From: Streptomyces sp. NBC_00289
GTDB taxonomy: Bacteria; Actinomycetota; Actinomycetes; Streptomycetales; Streptomycetaceae
Direction: 5' to 3'
Assembly: GCF_041435115.1 (NCBI RefSeq)
Contig: NZ_CP108046.1
Span: 2,852,001-2,916,000 of the forward strand
Length of the DNA: 64,000 bases
Below the pieces are notes generated by a model. It was not told where the DNA came from and made no database searches. It saw only the letters and a program-made list of their open reading frames with translations. Position 1 is the stretch's first letter. Every line of letters begins with the position of its first letter. This document shows positions 41,176 through 51,100 of this stretch, piece by piece. The translations under genes were made by a program, and so were the position numbers.

Positions 41176-44100
41176 ATGACGTCTGCTGTGCGCGCCGAAG
41201 ACCTGATCATTGGAATCACTCCCTTTCGTGAACCGGACGCCAGGCTCGCCGCCGCCGTCAGCCGGGCCGGCGGACTCGGGGTGCTCGACCTCGGACCCGG
41301 CGACCGAAGATCCAGAGAGGCGCTGGCACGGATCCGGCGCTGGAAGCCCGGGCCGTTCGGGGTGCGGGTCGGCGGGGACTGCCGACTGACCCCCACGGAC
41401 CTCGTCGACACCGCGGACCTCGCACCGGGGACACGGGACGGTGGCGGCCCGCACACCGTGGTCCTCGGCCCGGACTCGCCCTGGCAGATCGACCAAGTCG
41501 CCGGTGAATACCGCGTGTTGGTGGAGGTCACCGATCTGGAACAGGCCCTGGCGGCGGTCGGAGCCGGGGCCCACGGTCTGATCGCCCGGGGCCGGGAGAG
41601 CGGCGGCCGGGTCGGCGAACTGAGCACCTTCGTCCTGCTGCAGCAGCTCCTCGCCGCACCGGGGCTCGGACTCCCGGTCTGGGCCTGCGGCGGCATCGGT
41701 CCACGGACGGCGGCGGCCGCCGTGGCCGGCGGCGCGGCCGGGGTCGCGGTGGACAGCCAGCTGGCGCTGCTCGCCGAGTCGGGGCTCGCGGAGGCGGCGG
41801 CCGCCGCGCTGCGGTCGATGGACGGCTCCGAGACCACGGTCGTGGCCGGCCACCGCGTCCTGCGCCGCCGCGGCCCGGACACGCCGCGGATCACCGCCGA
41901 CGACCCGGCCGAGGTGGCGCGGCTGCTCGGCGCGCGGGACCCGCGCACCCAGCTGCTCCCGGTGGGTGAGGACGGTTTCCTCGCCGCCCGCTTCGCCGAG
42001 CGCTGGGAGGACGCCGCCGGAGTGGTCCGCGCCCTGACCGCCGCCGTACGGGACGCGGTACGCGACGAAGGGCCGGCCGGGGCGCTGCGCTCCGGCTCTC
42101 CCATGAGCCGGGCGCTCGGCACCGAACTGCCCGTCGCGCAGGGGCCGATGACCCGGGTCAGCGACCAGGCGCGATTCGCCGCCGCCGTCGCCGGGGGCGG
42201 CGGACTGCCCTTCGTCGCGCTGGCCCTCGCCGGCGGCGCGCAGTCTCGCGCGGTGCTGGCGGAGACCCGTGCCGCGCTGGCGGGCCGCCCCTGGGGCGTC
42301 GGGGTGCTCGGCTTCGCGCCCGAGGAGACCAGAAACGCCCAGCTCGAAGCCGTACGGGAGCTGCGGCCCAGCCACGCGATCATCGCGGGCGGGCGGCCCT
42401 CGCAGGCCGAGGCACTGGAGCGGGCCGGGATCAGCACCTTCCTGCACGTGCCCTCGCCGGGACTGCTGCGGCAGTTCCTCCAGGCGGGCGCACGCCGGTT
42501 CGTCTTCGAGGGCTCCGAGTGCGGCGGACATGTCGGACCGCGCGGCAGCTTCCCGCTGTGGGAGGCCCAACTCGGCGTACTGGACGACTACTTGGATGGC
42601 GTGGACCCGGACACCGCGGGGCGTGTCGAGGTGTTCTTCGCGGGGGGTGTGCACGACGAACGCTCGGCCGCGATGGTCGCCGCGCTCGCCGCGCCGCTCA
42701 CCGCGCGCGGGGCCGCCGTCGGTGTCCTCATGGGCACCGCCTACCTGTTCACCGAGGAAGCGGTCGCGGGAGGGGCCATTCAGCCCCTGTTCCAGGAACA
42801 GGTGGTCCGGGCGACCCGGACCACCCTGCTGGAGACGGCCCCCGGCCACGCCACCCGCTGCGTGCCGAGCCCCTTCAGCGACGGCTACCGGGCGTTCGAG
42901 GCCGAACTGCGGGAACGGGGCGTCCCCGACCGGCGGATCTGGGAGCAGCTGGAGCGGCTCAACGTCGGCCGGCTGCGGATCGCCAGCAAGGGAGTCGAGC
43001 GCGACGCCACCGGAGCGCTGGCCCCGGTCGTCGGGGAACGCCGGCTCGCCGAGGGCATGTTCATGGCCGGGGAGGTGGCCGTGCTGCGTTCGGCGACCAC
43101 CACGATCGACGCCCTGCACCGGTCGGTGACGGAGGCGGCCGCCGGCTTCCTCACCGAACGCGCCGCGGTGACACGGCGCCGCCTGGGCACCGGCGAGACC
43201 CCGGCCCCCGAGGCTCCCGCGCCGCTCGACGTCGCGGTGGTCGGCATGGCCTGCATGTTCCCCGGGGCACCCGACCTCGCCGCGTTCTGGGCGAACGTCC
43301 TCGGCGGGCACGACGCCGTCGGCGAGGTCCCGCCGGACCGCTGGGACCCCGCCGTGCACTACGCGCCGCCGTCCGCGGACGACACCGGCGCCACCCCGTC
43401 CAAGTGGGGCGGCTTCCTGCCCCGCATCCCCTTCGACCCGCTGCGCTACGGCATCCCACCGGCCTCCCTCGGCAGCATCGAGCCCGTCCAGCTGCTGGCT
43501 CTCGAAGCCGCCCGGCGGGCGCTCGACGACGCCGGATACGGCGAGCGGGGCCGGGAGTTCGACCGGGCGCGCACCTCCGTGGTGTTCGGCGCGGAGGCGG
43601 GCAGCGACCTGTCCAACGCGACCACCCTGCGGGCCGTACTGCCCTCGTACTACGGGAAGATCCCGGACGGCGTCGCCGCGCAGCTCCCACGGCTGACCGA
43701 GGACTCCTTTCCCGGCATGCTGGCCAACGTCATCTCGGGCCGGATCGCCAACCGCCTCGACCTCGGCGGCGCCAACTACACGGTCGACGCGGCCTGCGCG
43801 TCCTCGCTCGCCGCCGTCGACGTGGCCTGCAAGGAACTCGTCGGCGGCACCAGCGACGTCGTCCTGTGCGGCGGTGCCGACCTGCACAACGGCATCAACG
43901 ACTACGTCCTCTTCTCGTCCGTTCACGCCCTCTCCCCCACCGGCCGCTCCCGGGCCTTCGACAGCTCGGCCGACGGCATCGCCCTGGGCGAGGGGGTCGC
44001 CTGCGTCGTCCTCAAACGGCTCGCGGACGCCGAACGCGACGGCGACCGGATCTACGGCGTGATCAGAGGCGTCGGCAGTTCCAGCGACGGCCGCTCGCTG

Positions 44101-47100
44101 GGCCTGACCGCGCCCCGCCCCGAGGGACAGCGGACCGCGCTGCGCCGGGCGTACCGCAACGCGGGCGTCTCGCCCGCCGAGGTCGGCCTGGTCGAGGCGC
44201 ACGGCACCGGCACGGTGGTCGGCGACCGCACCGAACTCACCGTCCTCGGCGAGGTGTTCACGGAGGCCGGGGCCACGGCGGGTGGGTGTGCGCTGGGTTC
44301 GGTGAAGTCGCAGATCGGACACACCAAATGCGCCGCGGGTCTGGCCGGCCTGATCAAGACCGTGCTGTCCCTGTACACCGGCGTCAAGCCGCCCACCCTG
44401 CACGTGCGGCGACCCAACGCCGCCTGGGAGGAGGGGAGCAGCCCGTTCGTCTTCCACACGCGGGCGCGGCCCTGGGCGGCCCCGGCGGACGAACGGATCG
44501 CGGGGGTCAGCGCGTTCGGCTTCGGCGGCACCAACTTCCACCTCGTGGTGGGCGCCCACGCGGACGCCGTACCACCGGCCCACGGCCTGGACGCGTGGCC
44601 CGCCGAACTGTTCACCTTCCGGGGCGCGGACCGGGCGGCGGCCGGGCGGGCCGCCGAGGAGGTACTGCGCATCGCCGAGGCCGTCGAGGCGGGCAGCCTC
44701 CCCTGGCGCCTGCGCGACCTCGCGCTCACCGCCTCCCACCGGTCGGACACCCGGCACGAGCCGGTCCGGATCGCGATCGTCGCCACAGACGTGGCGGAAC
44801 TGACCACCGGACTCCGCCGAGCCCTGGCAGGCGAACACGACCCGGCGGCGGGCATCTGCCTGGCGGACGCCGGGGTCGGTGCCGACAGCCCCGGCCAGGT
44901 CGCGTTCCTCTTTCCCGGACAGGGCAGTCAGCGGCCCGGGATGCTGGCGGAGGTGTTCGTCGCGTTTCCCGAGTTGCAGCACTACCTGCTCCTCGGGCGC
45001 GCGTACGCCGACGTGCTGTATCCGCCGGCCGCCTTCGACGAGGCCGGGCGGGACCGTCAGCTGGCCGAACTCACCGACACCAGGGTCGCCCAGCCGGCCC
45101 TGGGCATCGCCGGGCTCGCCGCTCACGCGCTGCTCACCGAGATGGGCGTCCGGCCGGACATGGCGGCCGGGCACAGCTACGGCGAGCTGGTCGCCCTGTG
45201 CGCGGCCGGCGCCCTCGCGCCGGACACCCTGCTCGAACTGAGCGCCGAGCGGGCCGCGGCGATCCTCGCGGCCACCGGCGCGGACGACCCGGGCACCATG
45301 GCGGCGGTCGCGGCCGGCGCCGAGGACCTCGTGCGGGTCCTGCGCGAGGCGGACGCCCCCGAGTCCGTCGTCGTCGCCAACCTCAACTCGCCCCGCCAGA
45401 CGGTCGTCTCCGGCCCCACCGAGGACGTCGACACCGCCGTACGACTGCTGCGCGAAGCCGGTGTCGGCGCCCGACGCATCCCCGTGGCCTGCGCCTTCCA
45501 CAGCCCGCTGGTGGCCGGCGGCGCGGAACGCTTCGCCGGGGCCCTCGCGCGCCGTCCCGTGCGCGCTCCCGAGTTCCCGGTGTGGTCCAACCGCACCGCC
45601 ACCCCGTACGGCGACGACGCCGACGCGGTCCGGGCGGAACTCGCCGCCCAGATCGGCGCACCGGTCCGCTTCGTCGCGCAGATCGAGGCCATGTACGAGG
45701 CCGGGGCGAGGATCTTCGTGGAGGCCGGTCCGGGCTCCGTGCTCAGCCGGCTGGTCGGGCAGATCCTCGGCGACCGTCCGCATCGCGCGGTCGCGTGCGA
45801 GCCCCGTCCCGACAGCGGTCTGCGCGGCTGGCTCGACGCCCTCGCCCAACTGGCCGTCGCCGGAATCCCGGTGCGCACGGGACGGCTGTTCCGGGGTCGC
45901 GACGCCGTCGACACGGCCCGGACGGCCGCGCCCGTGCGGCCCGGCTGGACGGTCGACGGGCAACTGGTCCGTACCGCCGCCGGCGCACTCCTTCCCGGTG
46001 CCCTCGCACCGGCCCGACGCGTTGTGGAGACGACTGTGCCGACGAACCACCCCGACGGCGTCCCGGCCGACAAGGACGCGCTGATCGTCGAGTTCCTGCG
46101 GACCAGCCGGGAGATGGTGGCCGCCCAGCGGGACGTGCTGCTGACGTACTTCGGCTCGGCACCGCAGGCATGGATACCGGCCCCCGCCGCGACCGGCGCC
46201 CTCGCCCCGGCGCCGCAGGCGGTGGCGGCCGTCGAGCCGCCGTTGGTCCAACAGCCGGTGACGCGAGCGGAGTTGCCGTCCGCGCCCGAGACGGTCACGG
46301 GGACGGACGTGCTCCGGGTGGTGCTGGAGATCATCAGCGAGCGCACCGGCTATCCCGTCGACATGATCGAACCGGATCTCGACCTGGAGGCCGACCTCAG
46401 CATCGACTCCATCAAGCGGGCCGAGATCGCCGGCGAACTGGCCAGGCGGCTGGGCGCCGGAGGAGGCGTGGACGCCGCCGCGCTCGGCGACGCCGAGCTG
46501 GAGGAGCTGGCGAAGGCGCGTACGGCGGCCTCGGTGACCGACTGGCTCGCGGCGCGACTCGGCCCGCCGGACGAACAACCCGCACCACCGGCACTACCCG
46601 GGCCATCCGCGTCTTCCGCCCCGCCCGTGCACGAGCGGCAGCCGGAGCAGTCGGGGCCGGAGCAGCCCGCCGCGACCGGTGACGCGCCGAAACGGCTTCA
46701 GCTGCGGCCGGTGCTCCTTCAGTACCAGGACGGCGACGGCCCGGCCGACCCGTCCTCGGTGCCGGCGGTCGGGCGGCTCGTCCTTCTCGGCGGCGGTGAG
46801 TACGCGGAGGTGATCGCCGCCCGGCTCGCCCCGTACGGCGCCGAGGCGCTGCTGCTGCCCGCCGGCCACCTGCTCACCGAGGCGGACGGCCCGGTGGACG
46901 GGGTGCTGTACCTCGACTCCCTCACGGCCGCCCGGCCGCCGGTGCTGCCCGACGCGTTCCCCGTGTTCCAGGCCGCGCTGCGACGCGGTCCGCGCCACCT
47001 GTTCGCCGTACAGCGGGCGGACGCGAACCCGGCGGGTCTGCACGGCCTGTTCCGCACCGTCGCCCGTGAGTATCCCGAGACCGTCGCGCGGAGCGTCGAC

Positions 47101-48156
47101 CTGGCGGACACCACGCCCGCCGCCGTGGCCGACGCGCTGCTCGCCGAACTGCTCGCACCCGAGGCGGCCGAACCCGTACCGGTCGTGGTGCGCACCGCCG
47201 CGGGCCGCCACCGGCTGGAGCTGGTCGAGACGCCGCTCGGCGCCCTCGCCACGAGCGGCGCGGGACCGGCCAGCGCCGGAGCCGCCGAGGCCGCCGCGAT
47301 CGGCCTCGACCGGGACTCCGTGGTGCTCCTGGCCGGAGGCGCCCGGGGGATCACCGCGCAGGTCGCCCTCGCTCTCGCCGCGGCCTCCCGGTGCCGTCTC
47401 GAACTGCTCGGCAGGACACCCGCACCGGCCGGCCCCGAGGACCCGGCGACCGCCGCCGCGCGCACCCCGGCAGAACTGCGCGCCGTACTCGCCGCACGCG
47501 CCGACGGACGCACCCCCGCCGAGCTCAACCGCGCCGCCGAACTCCTGCTGGCGCAACGGGAGATCACCGCCACCCTCGACGAACTCGCGGCCCTCGGCAG
47601 CCCCGCCCGCTACCACCGTGTCGACGTCCGCGAGAGCGACGCCGTACTACAGGCGGTGAAGGAGATCCACGCCGAGCACGGCCGCCTCGACGGTGTCGTC
47701 CACGCGGCCGGGGTCATCGAGGACCGGCTGATCGCCGAGAAGAGCACCGACTCCTTCCAACGGGTCTACGGCACGAAGACGAACGGCGCCGAGGCCCTGC
47801 TGACGGCCCTGGAGGACCTGCCGAACGGGCCCGCTTTCACCGTGCTGTTCGGCAGCGTCTCCGCGGTCCTCGGCAACCGCGGCCAGGCGGACTACGCCGC
47901 CGCGAACGACGCCCTGCAGAGCCTCGGTTCCGCCTGGCGGGCCCGTACCGGCCGCCGCGCGCTGACCGTGCACTGGGGGCCGTGGGCGCCCACCGGCGCG
48001 CACACCGGCATGGTGAGCCCCGAACTCGGACGGGAGTACGCGCGGCGCGGGATCAGGCTGATCGACCCGGAGGAGGGCACCGCGGCGCTGCTGCGCGAGC
48101 TCGCCTGGGGCGAGGAGTCGGTCACCGCCGTCGTCTACACCGCCTCGGGCTGGTGA
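41176..48156 (+). CDS. Iterative PUFA/hglE-like polyketide synthase: 2x flavin TIM-barrel (PfaD-like ER) - KS - AT - ACP - KR
   Basis: The 2,326-residue megasynthase starts at the ATG at 41176, with GGAGA five bases before it. Residues about 5-290 and 310-650 are two tandem nitronate-monooxygenase/PfaD-type barrels; the second has GSECGGHVGPRGSFPLWE and the first lacks this motif. KS (about 680-1130) has Cys874 in DAACASS, His1009 and His1049. AT (about 1240-1540) has Ser1334 in GHSYGE and the malonyl-type ACAFHS. One ACP (about 1705-1780) has Ser1745 in the PUFA-type LSIDSIKR. KR (about 2040-2320) has AGGARGI and Tyr2240 in GQADYAAAND. Expected chemistry: condensation, ketoreduction and enoyl reduction of a malonyl-derived chain. 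It is coupled to the next gene by GTGA. Confidence 0.93.
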   Translation: MTSAVRAEDLIIGITPFREPDARLAAAVSRAGGLGVLDLGPGDRRSREALARIRRWKPGPFGVRVGGDCRLTPTDLVDTADLAPGTRDGGGPHTVVLGPDSPWQIDQVAGEYRVLVEVTDLEQALAAVGAGAHGLIARGRESGGRVGELSTFVLLQQLLAAPGLGLPVWACGGIGPRTAAAAVAGGAAGVAVDSQLALLAESGLAEAAAAALRSMDGSETTVVAGHRVLRRRGPDTPRITADDPAEVARLLGARDPRTQLLPVGEDGFLAARFAERWEDAAGVVRALTAAVRDAVRDEGPAGALRSGSPMSRALGTELPVAQGPMTRVSDQARFAAAVAGGGGLPFVALALAGGAQSRAVLAETRAALAGRPWGVGVLGFAPEETRNAQLEAVRELRPSHAIIAGGRPSQAEALERAGISTFLHVPSPGLLRQFLQAGARRFVFEGSECGGHVGPRGSFPLWEAQLGVLDDYLDGVDPDTAGRVEVFFAGGVHDERSAAMVAALAAPLTARGAAVGVLMGTAYLFTEEAVAGGAIQPLFQEQVVRATRTTLLETAPGHATRCVPSPFSDGYRAFEAELRERGVPDRRIWEQLERLNVGRLRIASKGVERDATGALAPVVGERRLAEGMFMAGEVAVLRSATTTIDALHRSVTEAAAGFLTERAAVTRRRLGTGETPAPEAPAPLDVAVVGMACMFPGAPDLAAFWANVLGGHDAVGEVPPDRWDPAVHYAPPSADDTGATPSKWGGFLPRIPFDPLRYGIPPASLGSIEPVQLLALEAARRALDDAGYGERGREFDRARTSVVFGAEAGSDLSNATTLRAVLPSYYGKIPDGVAAQLPRLTEDSFPGMLANVISGRIANRLDLGGANYTVDAACASSLAAVDVACKELVGGTSDVVLCGGADLHNGINDYVLFSSVHALSPTGRSRAFDSSADGIALGEGVACVVLKRLADAERDGDRIYGVIRGVGSSSDGRSLGLTAPRPEGQRTALRRAYRNAGVSPAEVGLVEAHGTGTVVGDRTELTVLGEVFTEAGATAGGCALGSVKSQIGHTKCAAGLAGLIKTVLSLYTGVKPPTLHVRRPNAAWEEGSSPFVFHTRARPWAAPADERIAGVSAFGFGGTNFHLVVGAHADAVPPAHGLDAWPAELFTFRGADRAAAGRAAEEVLRIAEAVEAGSLPWRLRDLALTASHRSDTRHEPVRIAIVATDVAELTTGLRRALAGEHDPAAGICLADAGVGADSPGQVAFLFPGQGSQRPGMLAEVFVAFPELQHYLLLGRAYADVLYPPAAFDEAGRDRQLAELTDTRVAQPALGIAGLAAHALLTEMGVRPDMAAGHSYGELVALCAAGALAPDTLLELSAERAAAILAATGADDPGTMAAVAAGAEDLVRVLREADAPESVVVANLNSPRQTVVSGPTEDVDTAVRLLREAGVGARRIPVACAFHSPLVAGGAERFAGALARRPVRAPEFPVWSNRTATPYGDDADAVRAELAAQIGAPVRFVAQIEAMYEAGARIFVEAGPGSVLSRLVGQILGDRPHRAVACEPRPDSGLRGWLDALAQLAVAGIPVRTGRLFRGRDAVDTARTAAPVRPGWTVDGQLVRTAAGALLPGALAPARRVVETTVPTNHPDGVPADKDALIVEFLRTSREMVAAQRDVLLTYFGSAPQAWIPAPAATGALAPAPQAVAAVEPPLVQQPVTRAELPSAPETVTGTDVLRVVLEIISERTGYPVDMIEPDLDLEADLSIDSIKRAEIAGELARRLGAGGGVDAAALGDAELEELAKARTAASVTDWLAARLGPPDEQPAPPALPGPSASSAPPVHERQPEQSGPEQPAATGDAPKRLQLRPVLLQYQDGDGPADPSSVPAVGRLVLLGGGEYAEVIAARLAPYGAEALLLPAGHLLTEADGPVDGVLYLDSLTAARPPVLPDAFPVFQAALRRGPRHLFAVQRADANPAGLHGLFRTVAREYPETVARSVDLADTTPAAVADALLAELLAPEAAEPVPVVVRTAAGRHRLELVETPLGALATSGAGPASAGAAEAAAIGLDRDSVVLLAGGARGITAQVALALAAASRCRLELLGRTPAPAGPEDPATAAARTPAELRAVLAARADGRTPAELNRAAELLLAQREITATLDELAALGSPARYHRVDVRESDAVLQAVKEIHAEHGRLDGVVHAAGVIEDRLIAEKSTDSFQRVYGTKTNGAEALLTALEDLPNGPAFTVLFGSVSAVLGNRGQADYAAANDALQSLGSAWRARTGRRALTVHWGPWAPTGAHTGMVSPELGREYARRGIRLIDPEEGTAALLRELAWGEESVTAVVYTASGW

Positions 48157-51100
48157 CGGCCCGTCAGAACCCGGTCGCGATCGTGGGCATGGCGGTCCTG
48201 CTGCCGGGCGCCGCCGACCTGGACGCGTACTGGCACAACCTGCTCGACGGCACGGACGCCATCACCGACGTACCGGAGGGACGCTGGGACGGCGACTACT
48301 ACCGCCCGGGGTCCGCGGCCGGCCCGGCCGCCGCCGACCGCGTGTACTGCCGGCGCGGCGGGTTCGTCGACGGGCTGGCCGAGGTGGAGGTCACCAGGTT
48401 CGGGATCATGCCGAACTCGGTGGCCGGCACCGAGCCCGACCAGCTCATCGCCCTGAACGTGGCCGCCGCCGCTCTCGCCGACGCGGGCGGCACCGACCGC
48501 CTGCCGGACCGGCACCGCGTCGGGATCGTCCTCGGCAGGGGCGGCTACCTCACCCCCGGCCTGGTACGGCTCGACCAGCGGGTCCGTACGGCGGGACAAC
48601 TCGTCCGCACGCTCGGCGAGTTGCTGCCCGACCTGACGTCCGCCCAGCTCGGCCGGGTCCGGGAGGCGTTCACCGAGCGGCTGGGTCCGGAAAGCCCCGA
48701 GTCGGCGATCGGGCTGGTCCCCAACCTCGCGGCGTCCCGGGTCGCCAACCGGCTCGATCTGCGCGGCCCCGCCTACACCGTGGACGCCGCCTGCGCCTCG
48801 TCACTGGTCGCGGTCGACCAGGCGGTGGCCGAACTCGCCACCGGACGCTGCGACCTGATGCTCGCCGGGGGCGTGCACCACTGCCACGACATCACCCTGT
48901 GGAGTGTCTTCTCCCAGCTGCGCGCGCTCTCCCCGAGCCAGCGGATCCGCCCCTTCCACCGCGGCGCCGACGGCATCCTGATCGGCGAGGGCACCGGCGT
49001 GGTCGTCCTCAAGCGGCTCGCCGACGCGGAACGCGACGGCGACCGGATCTACGCCGTCGTCCGGGGCACCGGCGTGGCCAGCGACGGCCGCACCTCCTCG
49101 CTCGTCAACCCCGACTCCGCCGGTCAGACGCACGCCGTGCGACAGGCCTGGCGGGCGGCCGGCCTCGACCCGGCCGCGGTCGGCTCGATCGGTCTCCTGG
49201 AGGCGCACGGCACGGCGACCCCGGCCGGTGACGCTGCCGAACTGGCCACGCTGGCGGCGGTGTTCGGGCCGGGGGCCGTGACGGGCGGCGACCGCGCGGT
49301 GATCGGGTCCGTGAAGTCGATGATCGGGCACACGATGCCCGCCGCCGGAGTGGCGGGTCTGGTCAAGGCCGCTCTCGCCGTCCACCACGGCGTGCTCCTG
49401 CCCACCCTGCACTGCGAGGACCCGCATCCCGCCCTCGCGGCCACCCGCTTCCGCCCGCTGGAGCGGGCGACGCCCTGGGAGGCGGCTCCGGGTCAGCCGG
49501 TGCGCCGAGCGGCGGTCAACGCGTTCGGCTTCGGCGGGATCAACGCGCACGTCGTCCTGGAGCAGGCACCCGGCACACGGGCACCGCGCCGGGCGGGTGC
49601 GGCGGCGCCGGTCGCCGGTACCGCCGACTCTGCCGCCGGTACCGGCGGCCCTGCCACAAGCGCGGCCCAGGCCGTCTCCACCTCCACCTCCATCTCCATC
49701 TCCACTCCCACTCCCACCTCCGCCGCCGTCACGATCACCGAGCCCGAGCGCGTGCTGATGCTCGCCGCCGACAGTCCCGAGCGCCTCGCCGGACTGCTGG
49801 ACGCGGACGACTCCGCCGTCCTGGCCGCCGGTCTCGACCCCGCGGGAACGCATCCCGCCGTCGGCCCGTCCCGGCTCGCCGTCGTCGACCCCACCGCCAA
49901 GCGGCTCGCGCTGGCCCGCCGGGCGATCGCCAAGGGGCGGGCCTGGCCCGGCCGCGGCGACGTCTGGTTCACCCCGGCCCCGCTGCTGTCCGGTGGTGAG
50001 GTCCGCGGCGACGGGCCGGGGAAGCTGGCCTTCGTCTTCCCCGGCCTCGAAGGCGACTTCGCGCCCCGGGTCGACGACGTCGCCGCCCACTTCGGCCTGC
50101 CCCCGGCGGCGTCCGGCACCGCGGCGCGCGTCGGAGACGTGGGCCGGCACGGCTTCGGGGTCGTCGGTGTCGGCCGGCTCCTGGACGGCGCGCTGCGCCG
50201 CATGGGCCTGGTCCCGGACGCGGTCGCCGGGCACAGCGTGGGCGAGTGGACGGCGATGGCGGCGGCCGGGATGTACTCCGCGGACGAGGTGAGCGGCTTC
50301 ATGGAGTCGTTCGACCCCGACACGGTGACCGTCCCCGGCCTGGCCTTCGCAGCCGTCGGCGCGTCCGCCGAGCGGGTGCTCGCCGCCCTGGAGGAGAACG
50401 GCGGGGCCCGGGCCGGAGTCGTGCTCTCCCACGACAACGCGCCCAGCCAGTCGATGGTGTGCGGCCCCGACGACGCCGTACGGGAGGTCGTACGGTCCTT
50501 CCGTGCCGAGGGCGTGCTCAGCCAGGTGCTGCCGTTCCGGTCCGGGTTCCACACCCCGATGCTGAAGCCCTACCTCGCGCCCATCGAGGCGGCCGCGAAC
50601 CGCTTCCGGCTGCACCCTCCGACCGTGCCGCTGTGGTCGGGGACGACCGCCTCGCCGTACCCCGAACGGGAAGACACCGTACGCGAGTTGTTCGTCCGGC
50701 ACCTGCTGGAACCGGTCCGTTTCCGGCAGCTCGTCGAGGCCATGTACACGGCCGGTCACCGGGTGTTCGTCCAGGTCGGGACCGGACAGCTCGGCTCCCT
50801 CGTCGGCGACACCCTGCACGGCAGGGACCACCTGGTGGTCGCCGCCAACTCCCCGCACCGCGACGGCCTCGCGCAGCTCCGGCGGGTGGCGGCGGCCCTG
50901 TGGACCACCGGCGCCGCCGTAGCGCCCGCGCTCCCGCGCACGACGGGTGCCGCCGTCTCCCCCGCAGTTCCGCGCGCCGCCGGTGGCGAGCGGCGGGACC
51001 GGCGGCCGGCGGTGCGGCTCGATCTGGGCGGGGCGCTCGTCTCACTCGGCGGCCCCGCACTGGCGGCACTGCGCGCCGAGCTGCGCCCAGGAGCGTCGCG

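Noticed and set aside
41155..46578. Very long open frame on the minus strand opposite the first PKS gene (about 1,800 codons)
   Set aside because: It is antisense to a gene with complete KS, AT and ACP motifs. The frame is open only because of high GC. Its translation is Gly/Arg/His-rich without domains.
48153..49600. Calling the second KS a chain-length factor
   Set aside because: The active-site Cys214 and both His residues are present, so it should be able to condense.
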